This document shows positions 1 through 6,827 of a DNA stretch of 24,009 nt, one piece after another. How positions within the stretch are numbered: position 1 is the stretch's first letter; the number at the start of each line of letters is the position of its first letter. A program made the translations under genes and the position numbers. Below the pieces are notes generated by a model. The model saw nothing but the letters and a program-made list of their open reading frames with translations. It did not search any database and was not told the DNA's origin. Source of the stretch: Candidatus Limnocylindrales bacterium (GTDB lineage: Bacteria; Chloroflexota; Limnocylindria; Limnocylindrales; CSP1-4); the NCBI GenBank assembly GCA_030647575.1, contig JAUSJS010000091.1, positions 1 to 24,009 on the forward strand, written 5' to 3'.

Positions 1-1
1 A

Positions 2-676
2 CTAGGCGGGGCGCTCCGCGGCTACCTCGCGGAGCCGCCGGGCAACATCCCCATGACCGGCCGCCTCGGCAGCGTCGGCCGAGGTCGTGCCGTCGTCCGT
101 CGTCGCGGCGGGGTCCGCGCCGGCTGACAGGAACAGCTCGACCATCTCGGGATCGCCGTTCTGCGCCGCGGCGTGGAGGGGCGTGAAGCCGCCGGCCTCC
201 CGAGCGTCGACGTCGGCACCGGCTGCCAACAGCAGGCGGCAGATCTCGGTCTGACGCCCGGCGGCGGCACTGTGGAGCGGCTGGACCCGCATCTCGTTGT
301 TGGCCACCACGTCGACCGGAGCGCCGGCTTCGAGGAGGATTCGGGCCGCCTCCGGCTTGGCGAAGAACGCGGCGAAGTGCAGCGCCGTGTAGCCGTCCGC
401 TGACAGCGAGCCGACCCGTGAGGGATCCTCGTCCAGCCGCTCGCGCAACCGGTCCAGGTAGCCGAGCGCCGCCGCCTCATGCACATCCAGGTCGGGGTCC
501 GCCGCGAGCAGCGCATCGGTCACCGCCCGGTTCGATCGATAGCGCGACAGCATCAGGACCGAGACGCCGTCGCCGTCGCGCGTCGATGCCAGCGCGGGCT
601 CGCCGCTGACGATCATCGTGACCCGATCGGCGTCACCGGCCTTGACCACGGCGATGAGTTCATCGCCAGTCGCCAT
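2..676 (-). CDS. Ankyrin-repeat protein
   Basis: A complete 224-residue protein made almost entirely of ankyrin repeats, which normally serve as a protein-binding scaffold; no enzymatic domain is visible. Recognisable repeat cores are ADGYTALHFAAFFAKPEAAR (about residues 93-112), a QPLHSAAAGRQTEICRLLL repeat (about 132-150) and GGFTPLHAAAQNGDPEMVEL (about 161-180). Weaker repeats occur at both ends. There is no signal peptide or membrane segment, so it is probably cytoplasmic. The ATG start is backed by a GGAGGGTG ribosome site a few bases upstream. It is transcribed away from the SDR gene across a 200-base divergent intergenic region. The binding partner cannot be deduced. Family assignment is certain from the repeats; role unknown. 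Confidence 0.9.
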   Translation of the reverse strand: MATGDELIAVVKAGDADRVTMIVSGEPALASTRDGDGVSVLMLSRYRSNRAVTDALLAADPDLDVHEAAALGYLDRLRERLDEDPSRVGSLSADGYTALHFAAFFAKPEAARILLEAGAPVDVVANNEMRVQPLHSAAAGRQTEICRLLLAAGADVDAREAGGFTPLHAAAQNGDPEMVELFLSAGADPAATTDDGTTSADAAEAAGHGDVARRLREVAAERPA

Positions 677-824
677 CGCTCACCCTCCGACGATCATTCG
701 TTGCTGCAAGTATGGCCCGGCTGACGCTCGGGAAGTGGCGCCTGCAGACCGCCGCCGCGCTCGTGGAGCGGATGCTGCGATGACCGGATTGAGTCGGCAA
801 GCGCTCGCTGTGGTGTCGCGCGAC

Positions 825-846
825 GCGCTCGGGCGAGCGCTACTCT
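825..846 (+). promoter_or_regulatory. Palindrome abutting a -10 box upstream of the SDR gene
   Basis: GCGCTCGGGCGAGCGC (825-840) is a perfect inverted repeat with 7-base arms and a 2-base centre. It directly touches TACTCT (841-846), a plausible -10 box 30 bases before the SDR start. The position suits an operator that would block RNA polymerase. No -35 box is convincing. This is inference from position and symmetry; GC-rich DNA yields such palindromes by chance. Confidence 0.35.
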
Positions 847-876
847 GACGCTGAAAGCGAACGCGAGAGGAGTGCG

Positions 877-1644
877 ATGCGACTCGACGGCAAGGTCTCG
901 ATCATCACCGGCGGCGGCAGCGGGATGGGACGGGTCGCTGCCCAGCTGTTCGCCGGCCAGGGGGCGAAGGTCGTGGTCGCCGAGTACAGCGAAGCGGCCG
1001 GGGCCGAGACGGTGGAGCTCGTCCGCGCTGCCGGTGGCGAGGCCACGTTCGTGCGGACGGACGTTTCCAACGAGGCAGACGCGAAGGCGATGATCGATCA
1101 CGCCATCGCAACCTACGGCCGCCTCGATTGTCTGTACAACAACGCCGGGGTCATGCCCGAGGCCGATCACTCGGTGACCGACACCGACGTCGCGACCTGG
1201 GATGCGGTCATGGCCGTCAACGTCCGCGGCGTCTTCCTCGGCTGCAAGTACGGCATCCCGGCGATGATCGCGAGCGGCGGCGGCTCGGTCATCAACATCG
1301 CCAGCTTCGTGGCGATCATGGGCTGCAGCGTCCCGCAGGACGCCTATACCGCCTCGAAGGGCGCCGTCCTGTCGCTCACCCGATCGCTGGCCGTGCAGTT
1401 CGGGGGCCGCGGCGTGCGCAGCAATGCCATCTGCCCGGGACCGATCGAGACGCCGCTGCTGATGGACTGGCTGCTCAAGGACGAGGCCGCCAGGAACCTG
1501 CGACTGGCACGCAACCCGACGGGCCGCTTCGGCAAGCCCGAGGAGATCGTCCAGATGGCGATCTACCTCGCGTCCGACGAATCCCGCTGGACGAACGGCG
1601 CCTCGCTGGTGGTCGACGGCGGCATCACCGTCAACTATTTCTGA
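877..1644 (+). CDS. SDR-family NAD(P)-dependent oxidoreductase
   Basis: A classical short-chain dehydrogenase/reductase of 255 residues, the usual family length. Seen in the sequence: the nucleotide-binding TGGGSGMG near residue 11, the NNAG motif at about 88-91, a catalytic Ser in the INIAS segment, the YTASK Tyr/Lys pair at about 157-161, the PGPIETP loop after strand six, and a C-terminal VVDGG typical of cyclohexanol/glucose-dehydrogenase-like SDRs. An Asp after strand three (TDVS, about 68) contacts the adenine ring in this family. The ATG follows a GAGAGG ribosome site. It is 16 bases ahead of the polyphosphate glucokinase gene and probably co-transcribed, so a sugar or polyol substrate is possible, but the substrate cannot be read from sequence. 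Confidence 0.92.
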   Translation: MRLDGKVSIITGGGSGMGRVAAQLFAGQGAKVVVAEYSEAAGAETVELVRAAGGEATFVRTDVSNEADAKAMIDHAIATYGRLDCLYNNAGVMPEADHSVTDTDVATWDAVMAVNVRGVFLGCKYGIPAMIASGGGSVINIASFVAIMGCSVPQDAYTASKGAVLSLTRSLAVQFGGRGVRSNAICPGPIETPLLMDWLLKDEAARNLRLARNPTGRFGKPEEIVQMAIYLASDESRWTNGASLVVDGGITVNYF

Positions 1645-1660
1645 TCGTGGGAGCAGATCG

Positions 1661-2497
1661 ATGACGGAGGAACTGCCCGAGGTGGCAAATGGCCGGATCG
1701 CCATCGGCATCGACGTCGGTGGCAGCGGGATCAAGGCTGCGGTCGTGGACGTGGAGGCCGGCCGATTCCGCTCTGAGCGCCTGCGCATCGCGACCCCCGA
1801 TCCGGCCACCCCGGAGGCCGTCATCGCCTCGATCGGCCGCATCGTCAGGCGCCTGGCCAAGGCGAGCGGCCTCGGGACGGCGACGCCGGTCGGGGTCGGG
1901 CTTCCCGGGGTGACCATGGATGACACGCTCAAGTTCGCCGCCAACATCGACCCGGCCTGGATCGGCTTCCCGGTCGTGGAGCGCCTGCGCAAGGCGACTG
2001 GTCGCCCGGTCAGCATCGTCAACGATGCAGACGCGGCGGGGATCGCCGAGATGCGTTTCGGGGTCGGCCGAGACCAGCCGGGTGTCGTCATCTTCCTGAC
2101 CCTCGGCACGGGGGTCGGATCGGGCGTCTTCGTCGACGGAATCCTCGTTCCGAACGCGGAGTTCGGCCAGATGGAGATCCGTGGTCGACCCGCGGAGCGT
2201 CGGTCGGCGGCCGCGGCTCGGATTCGGCGCGGCCTGTCGTGGAAGGTCTGGGCGCAGGATCTCGACGAGCACCTGGACCGGATCGACAAGTTGATGTGGC
2301 CGAATCTGATGATCCTGGGCGGCGGCGTCAGCAAGCAGGCCGACAGGTTCATTCCGCGCCTGACCGTGCGCTGCCCGGTGGTGGCGGCGCAGCTGCGCAA
2401 TGACGCCGGGATCATCGGCGCGGCGATCGTGGCGGTCGAAGGGATCGGCCGCGCGGGTGCGATCGAGGACGGCGCTCGCGAGGCAGGGTCGGACTGA
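1661..2497 (+). CDS. ppgK: Polyphosphate glucokinase (ROK family)
   Basis: Phosphorylates glucose to glucose-6-phosphate using inorganic polyphosphate (often also ATP) in the cytoplasm. The 278-residue protein has the ROK/actin-fold phosphate motif IDVGGSGIKAAVVDV near residues 13-27, a GVGLPGVTMD segment, the NDADAAG sugar-site motif, the LGTGVGSGVFVDG phosphate-2 motif, the PNAEFGQME segment and the MILGGGVSKQAD adenosine motif. These match mycobacterial PPGK in order and spacing. The ROK zinc motif (CxCGxxGC) is absent, as expected for PPGK. The ATG has a GGGAG ribosome site at about 1649-1653. It lies 16 bases after the SDR gene, suggesting one transcript. Polyphosphate as donor is inferred from family similarity. 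Confidence 0.9.
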   Translation: MTEELPEVANGRIAIGIDVGGSGIKAAVVDVEAGRFRSERLRIATPDPATPEAVIASIGRIVRRLAKASGLGTATPVGVGLPGVTMDDTLKFAANIDPAWIGFPVVERLRKATGRPVSIVNDADAAGIAEMRFGVGRDQPGVVIFLTLGTGVGSGVFVDGILVPNAEFGQMEIRGRPAERRSAAAARIRRGLSWKVWAQDLDEHLDRIDKLMWPNLMILGGGVSKQADRFIPRLTVRCPVVAAQLRNDAGIIGAAIVAVEGIGRAGAIEDGAREAGSD

Positions 2498-2518
2498 GGC
2501 CCTGGCCTGACGGCCGGC

Positions 2519-2535
2519 CGCGGCGTTTCGCCGCG
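2519..2535. terminator. Hairpin between convergent genes
   Basis: A perfect 7-base stem CGCGGCG-ttt-CGCCGCG sits just after the ppgK stop and just before the 3' end of the channel pseudogene on the other strand. It would fold in RNA from either strand. There is no U-tract, so it is a candidate terminator or 3' stabiliser rather than a classic intrinsic terminator. Confidence 0.45.
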
Positions 2536-2538
2536 CGA

Positions 2539-2927
2539 TCAGGCGCGGTCGCGCAGGTCTCGCAGGGTCTCCGCTGAGCCTGACACGATCAGGTTCTCGC
2601 CCGCGACCAGGACCCGATCGGCGACCGGGTTCGGCTCGTAGTCGTGATCGCCGCGGACGATCGCCAGGGCGAAGATGCCGTCCTCGCGATGATGCCGACG
2701 CCGGCCACGGCGACCAGGATGGTCCACGCCCGCCCCAACCCGTCGAGCTCGCGGACCTCCCGGTACCCGACGATCGTGAGCGTGATCCCAGTCATGTACA
2801 CGGCATCGCCGATCGGCCACCCAAGCGCCACGTAGCCGACGCTGCCGACCGCGGCGACCAGCACGACGGCTGCCACCCACAGCCGAACGTGCGACCCCCC
2901 GAAATGGGCGAGGGCGCTGATCCGCAT
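2539..2927 (-). pseudogene. Potassium channel remnant: pore fused out of frame to TrkA-C domain
   Basis: A broken two-TM potassium channel. From the ATG at 2927 one frame encodes a first membrane helix (about residues 17-34), a pore loop with a variant selectivity filter TIVGYREV, and the start of the second helix (GRAWTILVAVAGVGII). Near 2682-2690 homology leaves that frame. It continues in another frame as a TrkA-C/RCK C-terminal domain with the segments DGIFALAIVRGD and YEPNPVADRVLVAGENLIV, ending at 2539. In intact relatives a TrkA-N NAD-binding domain of more than 100 residues sits between these parts; here it is missing. So there is an internal deletion plus a frame change. A -10 box still sits upstream (2934-2939). 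Translated as is, the product would be a pore with a nonsense tail. Confidence 0.8.
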
Positions 2928-2933
2928 GGGCCG

Positions 2934-2939
2934 ATGCTA
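2934..2939 (-). promoter_or_regulatory. -10 box for leaderless start of channel remnant
   Basis: TAGCAT on the minus strand, followed by 6 bases and then the ATG at 2927. A start site 6-7 nt downstream of a -10 box would put +1 on or next to the ATG, giving a leaderless mRNA. No Shine-Dalgarno sequence is present. Confidence 0.5.
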
Positions 2940-2997
2940 GCAGCGTCGAGGCCAGCAACCGGACGGCCATTCGGACCGCTCTCGCCGGCAGCCGGCG

Positions 2998-3003
2998 TAT
3001 CAT
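2998..3003 (+). promoter_or_regulatory. -10 box for leaderless start of aldehyde dehydrogenase
   Basis: TATCAT followed by 6 bases (CCCGCC) and the ATG at 3010. There is no ribosome site in that gap. The spacing is the same as for the divergent channel promoter 60 bases away, supporting a leaderless transcript. No clear -35 box. Confidence 0.5.
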
Positions 3004-3009
3004 CCCGCC

Positions 3010-4485
3010 ATGACGACCCCCACCGCGAGCGCCGCGGCGACCACGACGCGGATGGTCATCGGCGGCGAAGCCGTCGAGGCCGCCGACGGCCAGACATTCG
3101 ACGTGGTCAACCCGGCCACTGGATCGATCATCGCGACCGCGCCGCTTGGTGGACGGGAAGACGTGGACCGAGCCGTGGCGGCGGCCCGAGCGGCGTTCGA
3201 CGACCGGAAGGGCTGGGCGAACTGGGCAGCCGGCAGGCGGGCCCGCAGCCTGGCCAAGCTCGCCGCGTTGATCGAGCAGGACACCGAGGAGCTGGCGCAG
3301 CTCGAGAGCCGGAACGTGGGCAAGCCGATCAGCGGAGCACGCGGCGAGGTCACCGGCGCCAGCCTGGTCTTCGATTATTACGCAGGCGCCGCCAACAAGG
3401 TCTTCGGCCAGACGATCCCGGTCTCCAAGCCGGGATTGGACCTGACCTTGCGCGAGCCGATCGGCGTGGTCGGCCTGATCGTGCCCTGGAATTTCCCGCT
3501 GTTGATGGCCTCCTGGAAGGTGGCCCCGGCGCTGGCAGCCGGGAACACGGCGATCCTGAAGCCCGCGAGCTACTCGCCGCTGACGGCGATCCGGCTCGCC
3601 GAGCTGGCCCTCGAAGCTGGCATTCCGGCCGGCGTCCTCAACGTCGTGACGGGGCCGGGTGGCACGGCCGGAGCGTCGATGGCGGCCCACCCGGGCATCG
3701 GCAAGGTCGCCTTCACCGGCGAGACCACGACCGGCCAGGAAATCATGCGGCTGGCCTCAGGGAATGTGAAGAAGATCTCGCTCGAGCTTGGCGGCAAGAG
3801 CCCGAACATCGTGTTCGCCGATGCGGACCTCGAGAAGTTCGCGCGCGAATCGCCCTATTCGGTCTTCGACAACAGCGGCCAGGACTGCTGCGCTCGGAGT
3901 CGGATCCTGGTCGAACGCTCCGCCCATGAGCGAGTCGTCGAGCTGTTCACCGCGGCCACCCGCAATGTCAAGGTCGGCGATCCGGCCGACGAAGCGACCG
4001 AGATGGGGACCCTCGTCAGCCTCAAGCAGCGCGACCGGGTGAAGGACTACATCGAGATCGGCCTCGCCGAGGGCGCTTCGCTGGTCCTGGGCGGCGATGC
4101 ACCGGACGATCCGGCGCTCGCTGGCGGGGCCTACCTGATGCCGACCGTCTTCGATGGCGTCTCCAACGAGATGCGGATTGCGCGGGAGGAGATCTTCGGG
4201 CCGGTCGTCTCGATCATCCCGTTCGACACCGAGGAAGAGGCCCTGCGCCTCGCCAACGCGACGCCCTACGGGCTGTCCGGCTCGATCTGGAGCCGCGACA
4301 TCGGCAAGGCGCTCAGGGCGGCGAAGGCGCTCCAGGCGGGGGTCATCAGCGTCAACTCCAACAGCTCCGTCCATACCGAGGCGCCGTTCGGCGGCTACAA
4401 GATGTCGGGCATCGGACGGGAGCTGGGCATGTCCGCCCTGGATCTCTACACCGAGACGAAGAACGTCTTCATCGATCTGAGCTAG
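3010..4485 (+). CDS. NAD(P)-dependent aldehyde dehydrogenase
   Basis: Oxidises an aldehyde to its acid. The 491-residue length and motifs are those of the broad betaine-/aminobutyraldehyde-dehydrogenase branch. Visible are the VPWNFPL strand with the oxyanion-hole Asn (about residues 160-166), a KPASYSPL NAD-site motif, FTGETTTG as the glycine-rich turn, ELGGKSPNIVF with the general-base Glu at about 259, GQDCC with the nucleophile Cys at 293 and a second Cys at 294, EEIFGPVVSIIPF, and APFGGYKMSGIGRELG near the C-terminus. The ATG is preceded only by a -10 box. It stands between the divergent channel pseudogene and a downstream membrane-anchored protein 15 bases on. The aldehyde substrate cannot be fixed from sequence. 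Confidence 0.93.
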   Translation: MTTPTASAAATTTRMVIGGEAVEAADGQTFDVVNPATGSIIATAPLGGREDVDRAVAAARAAFDDRKGWANWAAGRRARSLAKLAALIEQDTEELAQLESRNVGKPISGARGEVTGASLVFDYYAGAANKVFGQTIPVSKPGLDLTLREPIGVVGLIVPWNFPLLMASWKVAPALAAGNTAILKPASYSPLTAIRLAELALEAGIPAGVLNVVTGPGGTAGASMAAHPGIGKVAFTGETTTGQEIMRLASGNVKKISLELGGKSPNIVFADADLEKFARESPYSVFDNSGQDCCARSRILVERSAHERVVELFTAATRNVKVGDPADEATEMGTLVSLKQRDRVKDYIEIGLAEGASLVLGGDAPDDPALAGGAYLMPTVFDGVSNEMRIAREEIFGPVVSIIPFDTEEEALRLANATPYGLSGSIWSRDIGKALRAAKALQAGVISVNSNSSVHTEAPFGGYKMSGIGRELGMSALDLYTETKNVFIDLS

Positions 4486-4500
4486 AGGATCGGTCCCGGC

Positions 4501-5127
4501 GTGGACGCTCCCCACGGCTTCGAGCTCGAACCGGTCACGGTCGGTGTCGCCGGCCTGGCGGTCGAGGGGCGCCGCTCGAGCGCGCGTGGTCGGTTCGCCA
4601 TGGCGGCCTGGCTCGTCGTGCTCGCCTGTGTTGTCATCGCCGCCGGCGCAGGTCGCCTCGTCGCACCAGCTCCCGAATCGGGGACTGCCGCGATTGTCTT
4701 CGTCCTGCCGTCGCCACAGGCACCGCCGACCCCGGCTCCCACGGTCGCCCCGATGCCCGACGTGATCGTCCTGTCGAGCCCCTCCGAAGCCAACGCGGTG
4801 ATCACGACCCGGGACCTCTTCGTCCGTGGCTACCTGAAGATGGGCAGCGGGACGGTCCGGGTGACGCTCGAGGCGCGCGGCAACCGGATCATCGACGAGG
4901 CGACGATCGAGCCCGTCCCGATCCCGACCGACGCGCCCCGCCTGGCGCGGTTGCCGGCCTTCCACGCACGCTTCGGGCTGCCCAACCCTCGCCCCAACGG
5001 GCGGATGATCGTGCAGGTCGTGGTGTTCGGCGCCGACGGGAGCATCCTCGACGTCATCCGCCGCCCGATCCGGGTGGGCCCGCTGCTCAAGGGATCCGAT
5101 GGGACGGGGCCCGACCGATCGAGTTAG
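4501..5127 (+). CDS. Membrane-anchored protein, possible Gmad2-like Ig domain
   Basis: A 208-residue protein starting at GTG, 15 bases after the aldehyde dehydrogenase stop. Residues 1-30 are cytoplasmic with a basic patch, residues about 34-52 (AAWLVVLACVVIAAGAG) form one membrane helix or uncleaved signal anchor, and a Pro/Ala/Thr-rich linker follows. The outer domain (about 87-195) has the layout of an immunoglobulin-like Gmad2 domain: SSPSEANAVITTRDLFVRGY, then GTVRVTLEARGNRIID, then GRMIVQVVVFGADGSILDV. That family accompanies spore-germination GerMN proteins but is also found alone on bacterial surfaces. The similarity is by eye and tentative. The stop overlaps the convergent Nudix stop by a few bases. 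Confidence 0.7.
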   Translation: MDAPHGFELEPVTVGVAGLAVEGRRSSARGRFAMAAWLVVLACVVIAAGAGRLVAPAPESGTAAIVFVLPSPQAPPTPAPTVAPMPDVIVLSSPSEANAVITTRDLFVRGYLKMGSGTVRVTLEARGNRIIDEATIEPVPIPTDAPRLARLPAFHARFGLPNPRPNGRMIVQVVVFGADGSILDVIRRPIRVGPLLKGSDGTGPDRSS

Positions 5128-5738
5128 CCCCAGTCGCCGTCGCCAGGACGAAGATCCGGACGGCGCAGCTCGATCCAGTCGCGCAGCGCCCAGATCGTGG
5201 TGTTGAAGGCGATCTGGGGCCAGGGGATCGATTCTGGAGCGAAGGCCACGATCTCGGTCGCCTCCAGGGTCGGTGCCGCGGTCCCGCCCACGATCCGTGC
5301 CTCGAAGACGATCGTCACGACCATCGCCTCGAGCCGGGTGTAGAGCCCGACGATCTCGCCCGGCTCGACGAGCAGGCCGGTCTCCTCCCAGGTTTCGCGG
5401 ATGGCCGCCTGGTTGACCGTCTCGTCGACCTCCAGGAAGCCGCCGGGCTGCGCCCATCCGCCGCGGCCCGGCTCGATACCGCGCCGGATCAGGATGATCT
5501 CGCCGGCACCGGTGATCGGCAGGGTCGTCGCCACGAGACGCGGGTTGACATAGGCGATATGACCGCAGGCCGCGCAGGCGAGGCGCTGGCGCTCCTCACC
5601 GGGCACCGACCCAAAGCGCAGGGGCGAGCCGCAACGCGAGCAGAAGTTCAGGTTTGCCGCGAGCCACGCGGGGACGCCGCCGCCGGACGGCAGGTCCGTG
5701 GAGCGGCCGTCGCGACCCCGCTCGAACTCGTAGGCCAT
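5124..5738 (-). CDS. Nudix hydrolase with N-terminal zinc ribbon
   Basis: Hydrolyses a nucleoside diphosphate linked to another moiety. The 204-residue protein has an N-terminal zinc ribbon with CxxC pairs at Cys33/Cys36 and Cys55/Cys58, as in NudC-type NADH pyrophosphatases and related ADP-ribose hydrolases. Then comes a Nudix fold with a full Nudix box at residues 100-122, matching Gx5Ex7REUxEExGU exactly (ending RETWEETGL). The C-terminus carries a Pro/Trp-rich segment (SIPWPQIAFNT). NudC has an SQPWPFPxS motif after the box that is not present here, so an ADP-ribose or other substrate is likelier. It lies 21 bases after the small membrane protein on the same strand and ends tail-to-tail with the upstream gene. 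Confidence 0.92.
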   Translation of the reverse strand: MAYEFERGRDGRSTDLPSGGGVPAWLAANLNFCSRCGSPLRFGSVPGEERQRLACAACGHIAYVNPRLVATTLPITGAGEIILIRRGIEPGRGGWAQPGGFLEVDETVNQAAIRETWEETGLLVEPGEIVGLYTRLEAMVVTIVFEARIVGGTAAPTLEATEIVAFAPESIPWPQIAFNTTIWALRDWIELRRPDLRPGDGDWG

Positions 5739-5759
5739 CAGCGGCGCGCCACTACGGAC

Positions 5760-6254
5760 TCATGCGAGCAGCACGGCGGTGGCGGCAATGACGAGCGCTC
5801 CAAGGCCGATCAGGCTGACCGCGACCCATGCAAGCCGGAACGTGCCCCTGGTCCTGTCGACGGGCATCCAGGCCCAGGCCGAGCGCCAGATGCGCACGAC
5901 CGCATCTACGGTGGTCACGGTCAGGAGTGGGGCCGCCACGAGGACGCACAGCTTGACCAGCGGGCTCGACAACGGCACTCCGAGCTCCAGGGCGGTAATC
6001 GCGATCGCGCCGCAGATCAGCACGATCACGCTCAGGTTGATGTAGTAGGGCTGGAGGAGTGTCGGTGCCACCTCCGGCACCGAGCGCGGGGGAAGACCCT
6101 GGAGACTCGGCGGGAGTGTCGACGCGGTGGGGATGAGCCGGCCGGCGTGGCCGGTCGGTGCCGAAGTCCCGGTTGACGCGACGGGCCCGGCCGGCGTCCG
6201 GATCGCCTGGCGGTCCAGCACCGGCATGCCCGGCTCCCAACGCTCGTCGTCCAT
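5760..6254 (-). CDS. Small multi-pass membrane protein, unknown function
   Basis: Not recognised. The start chosen is the ATG giving MDDERWEPGMP (164 residues), because a TACACT -10 box lies 6 bases before it; an in-frame ATG eight codons further up would place the promoter inside the gene. Residues 1-70 are hydrophilic and rich in Pro, Ala and Thr. The C-terminal part has three hydrophobic segments: NLSVIVLICGAIAITALEL, LVKLCVLVAAPLLTVTTV and FRLAWVAVSLIGLGALVIAA. The last ends the protein, so the C-terminus is at the membrane. The layout resembles DUF1634-like small proteins but the match is not secure. It lies between HxlR regulator and Nudix genes on one strand. Confidence 0.65.
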   Translation of the reverse strand: MDDERWEPGMPVLDRQAIRTPAGPVASTGTSAPTGHAGRLIPTASTLPPSLQGLPPRSVPEVAPTLLQPYYINLSVIVLICGAIAITALELGVPLSSPLVKLCVLVAAPLLTVTTVDAVVRIWRSAWAWMPVDRTRGTFRLAWVAVSLIGLGALVIAATAVLLA

Positions 6255-6260
6255 CGCCCG

Positions 6261-6266
6261 AGTGTA
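6261..6266 (-). promoter_or_regulatory. -10 box for leaderless start of membrane protein
   Basis: TACACT on the minus strand, 6 bases before the ATG at 6254. No ribosome site lies between. The same hexamer stands before purK and sufU in this window. Confidence 0.5.
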
Positions 6267-6281
6267 GCGAGGCGCCACGAT

Positions 6282-6719
6282 TCAGACGGAGCGTGTCTCG
6301 ATGGCGTCAGGATCCTCGATCGTGACCGAGCAGGTGGGACACCACCAGCGCGTCTCGAGCGACGTTCCGCACAGCTCGTGGTGGATGGGCTCAGGGCGTT
6401 CCGAACGTCGAGCGCCCCAGTCGGCCAGCAGCCGCAACGCCGAGGCGAGATCGCGTCCGTCCATCGTCAGGGAGTAGGACATTCGCGGCGGCCGCTGCTG
6501 ATACGGGGTGGCGACCACGATCCGCTCCCGCTCCAGCCGCCGAAGCCGGTCGGCGAGGATGTTCGGGGCGATGGCGGGGAGCGCCTCGGCCAGCTCGTTG
6601 AAGCGGCGCGCGCCGTCGAGGAGCGCCTCCACGACCAGCAGGCTCCAGCGATCACCGACCCGTTCGAGGGCGGCCTCCAGTGGCGTCGGCGCACGTCTGG
6701 GGGCAGGGCGATCCGGCAT
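6282..6719 (-). CDS. HxlR-family winged-helix regulator with C-terminal Cys cluster
   Basis: A DNA-binding repressor or activator of the HxlR/MarR-like type. Seen: LEAALERVGDRWSLLVVEAL (about residues 14-33), GARRFNELAEAL, the recognition-helix region APNILADRLRRLERERIV, and the wing PRMSYSLTMDGRDL (about 78-91). Most HxlR proteins have a Cys shortly before the conserved W; here that position is not Cys, so the usual redox switch is probably absent. Instead the C-terminal tail has HHELCGTS and WWCPTCS (Cys117, Cys127, Cys130), like a small zinc ribbon that might sense metal or redox. The ATG at 6719 (145 residues) is chosen because a TACCAT -10 box lies 7 bases upstream. The divergent gene is an HtrA-like protease. 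Confidence 0.88.
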   Translation of the reverse strand: MPDRPAPRRAPTPLEAALERVGDRWSLLVVEALLDGARRFNELAEALPAIAPNILADRLRRLERERIVVATPYQQRPPRMSYSLTMDGRDLASALRLLADWGARRSERPEPIHHELCGTSLETRWWCPTCSVTIEDPDAIETRSV

Positions 6720-6726
6720 CCCGTCG

Positions 6727-6732
6727 ATGGTA
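6727..6732 (-). promoter_or_regulatory. -10 box for leaderless start of HxlR regulator
   Basis: TACCAT on the minus strand, 7 bases before the ATG at 6719, with no ribosome site between. Confidence 0.45.
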
Positions 6733-6771
6733 GGGGCGGGTCGGGGGCTTGTCACTGCTCGGAGTCAGTAG

Positions 6772-6793
6772 TAGATTGCAAGTCACAAGTCTA
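6772..6793. promoter_or_regulatory. Candidate HxlR operator in divergent promoter region
   Basis: Between the divergent HxlR and protease genes a short AT-richer patch holds TAGATTG (6772-6778) and CAAGTCTA (6786-6793), an inverted repeat broken by one extra base. Inside it is a direct repeat, CAAGTC-A-CAAGTC (6779-6791). HxlR proteins bind short dyads between divergent genes, so this is a natural candidate site for self-control and protease control. Confidence 0.4.
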
Positions 6794-6827
6794 TCGCACC
6801 ACCACCAGACTCCAGGAGCTGTGCCAG

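Noticed and set aside
694..2415. A long minus-strand open frame of 573 codons across the SDR and kinase genes
   Set aside because: It lies antisense to two clear genes with complete motifs, and its residues (Arg, His, Asp and Gly rich without order) are what high-GC antisense frames produce.
2539..3690. A 383-codon minus-strand open frame that contains the TrkA-C segment
   Set aside because: Only its last 50 or so residues show homology; the rest is antisense to the aldehyde dehydrogenase. The TrkA-C part is explained by the broken channel gene.
3757..5457. A 566-codon minus-strand open frame across the aldehyde dehydrogenase 3' part and Nudix gene
   Set aside because: It is a shadow: compositionally biased, no domain, and overlaps two well-supported genes.
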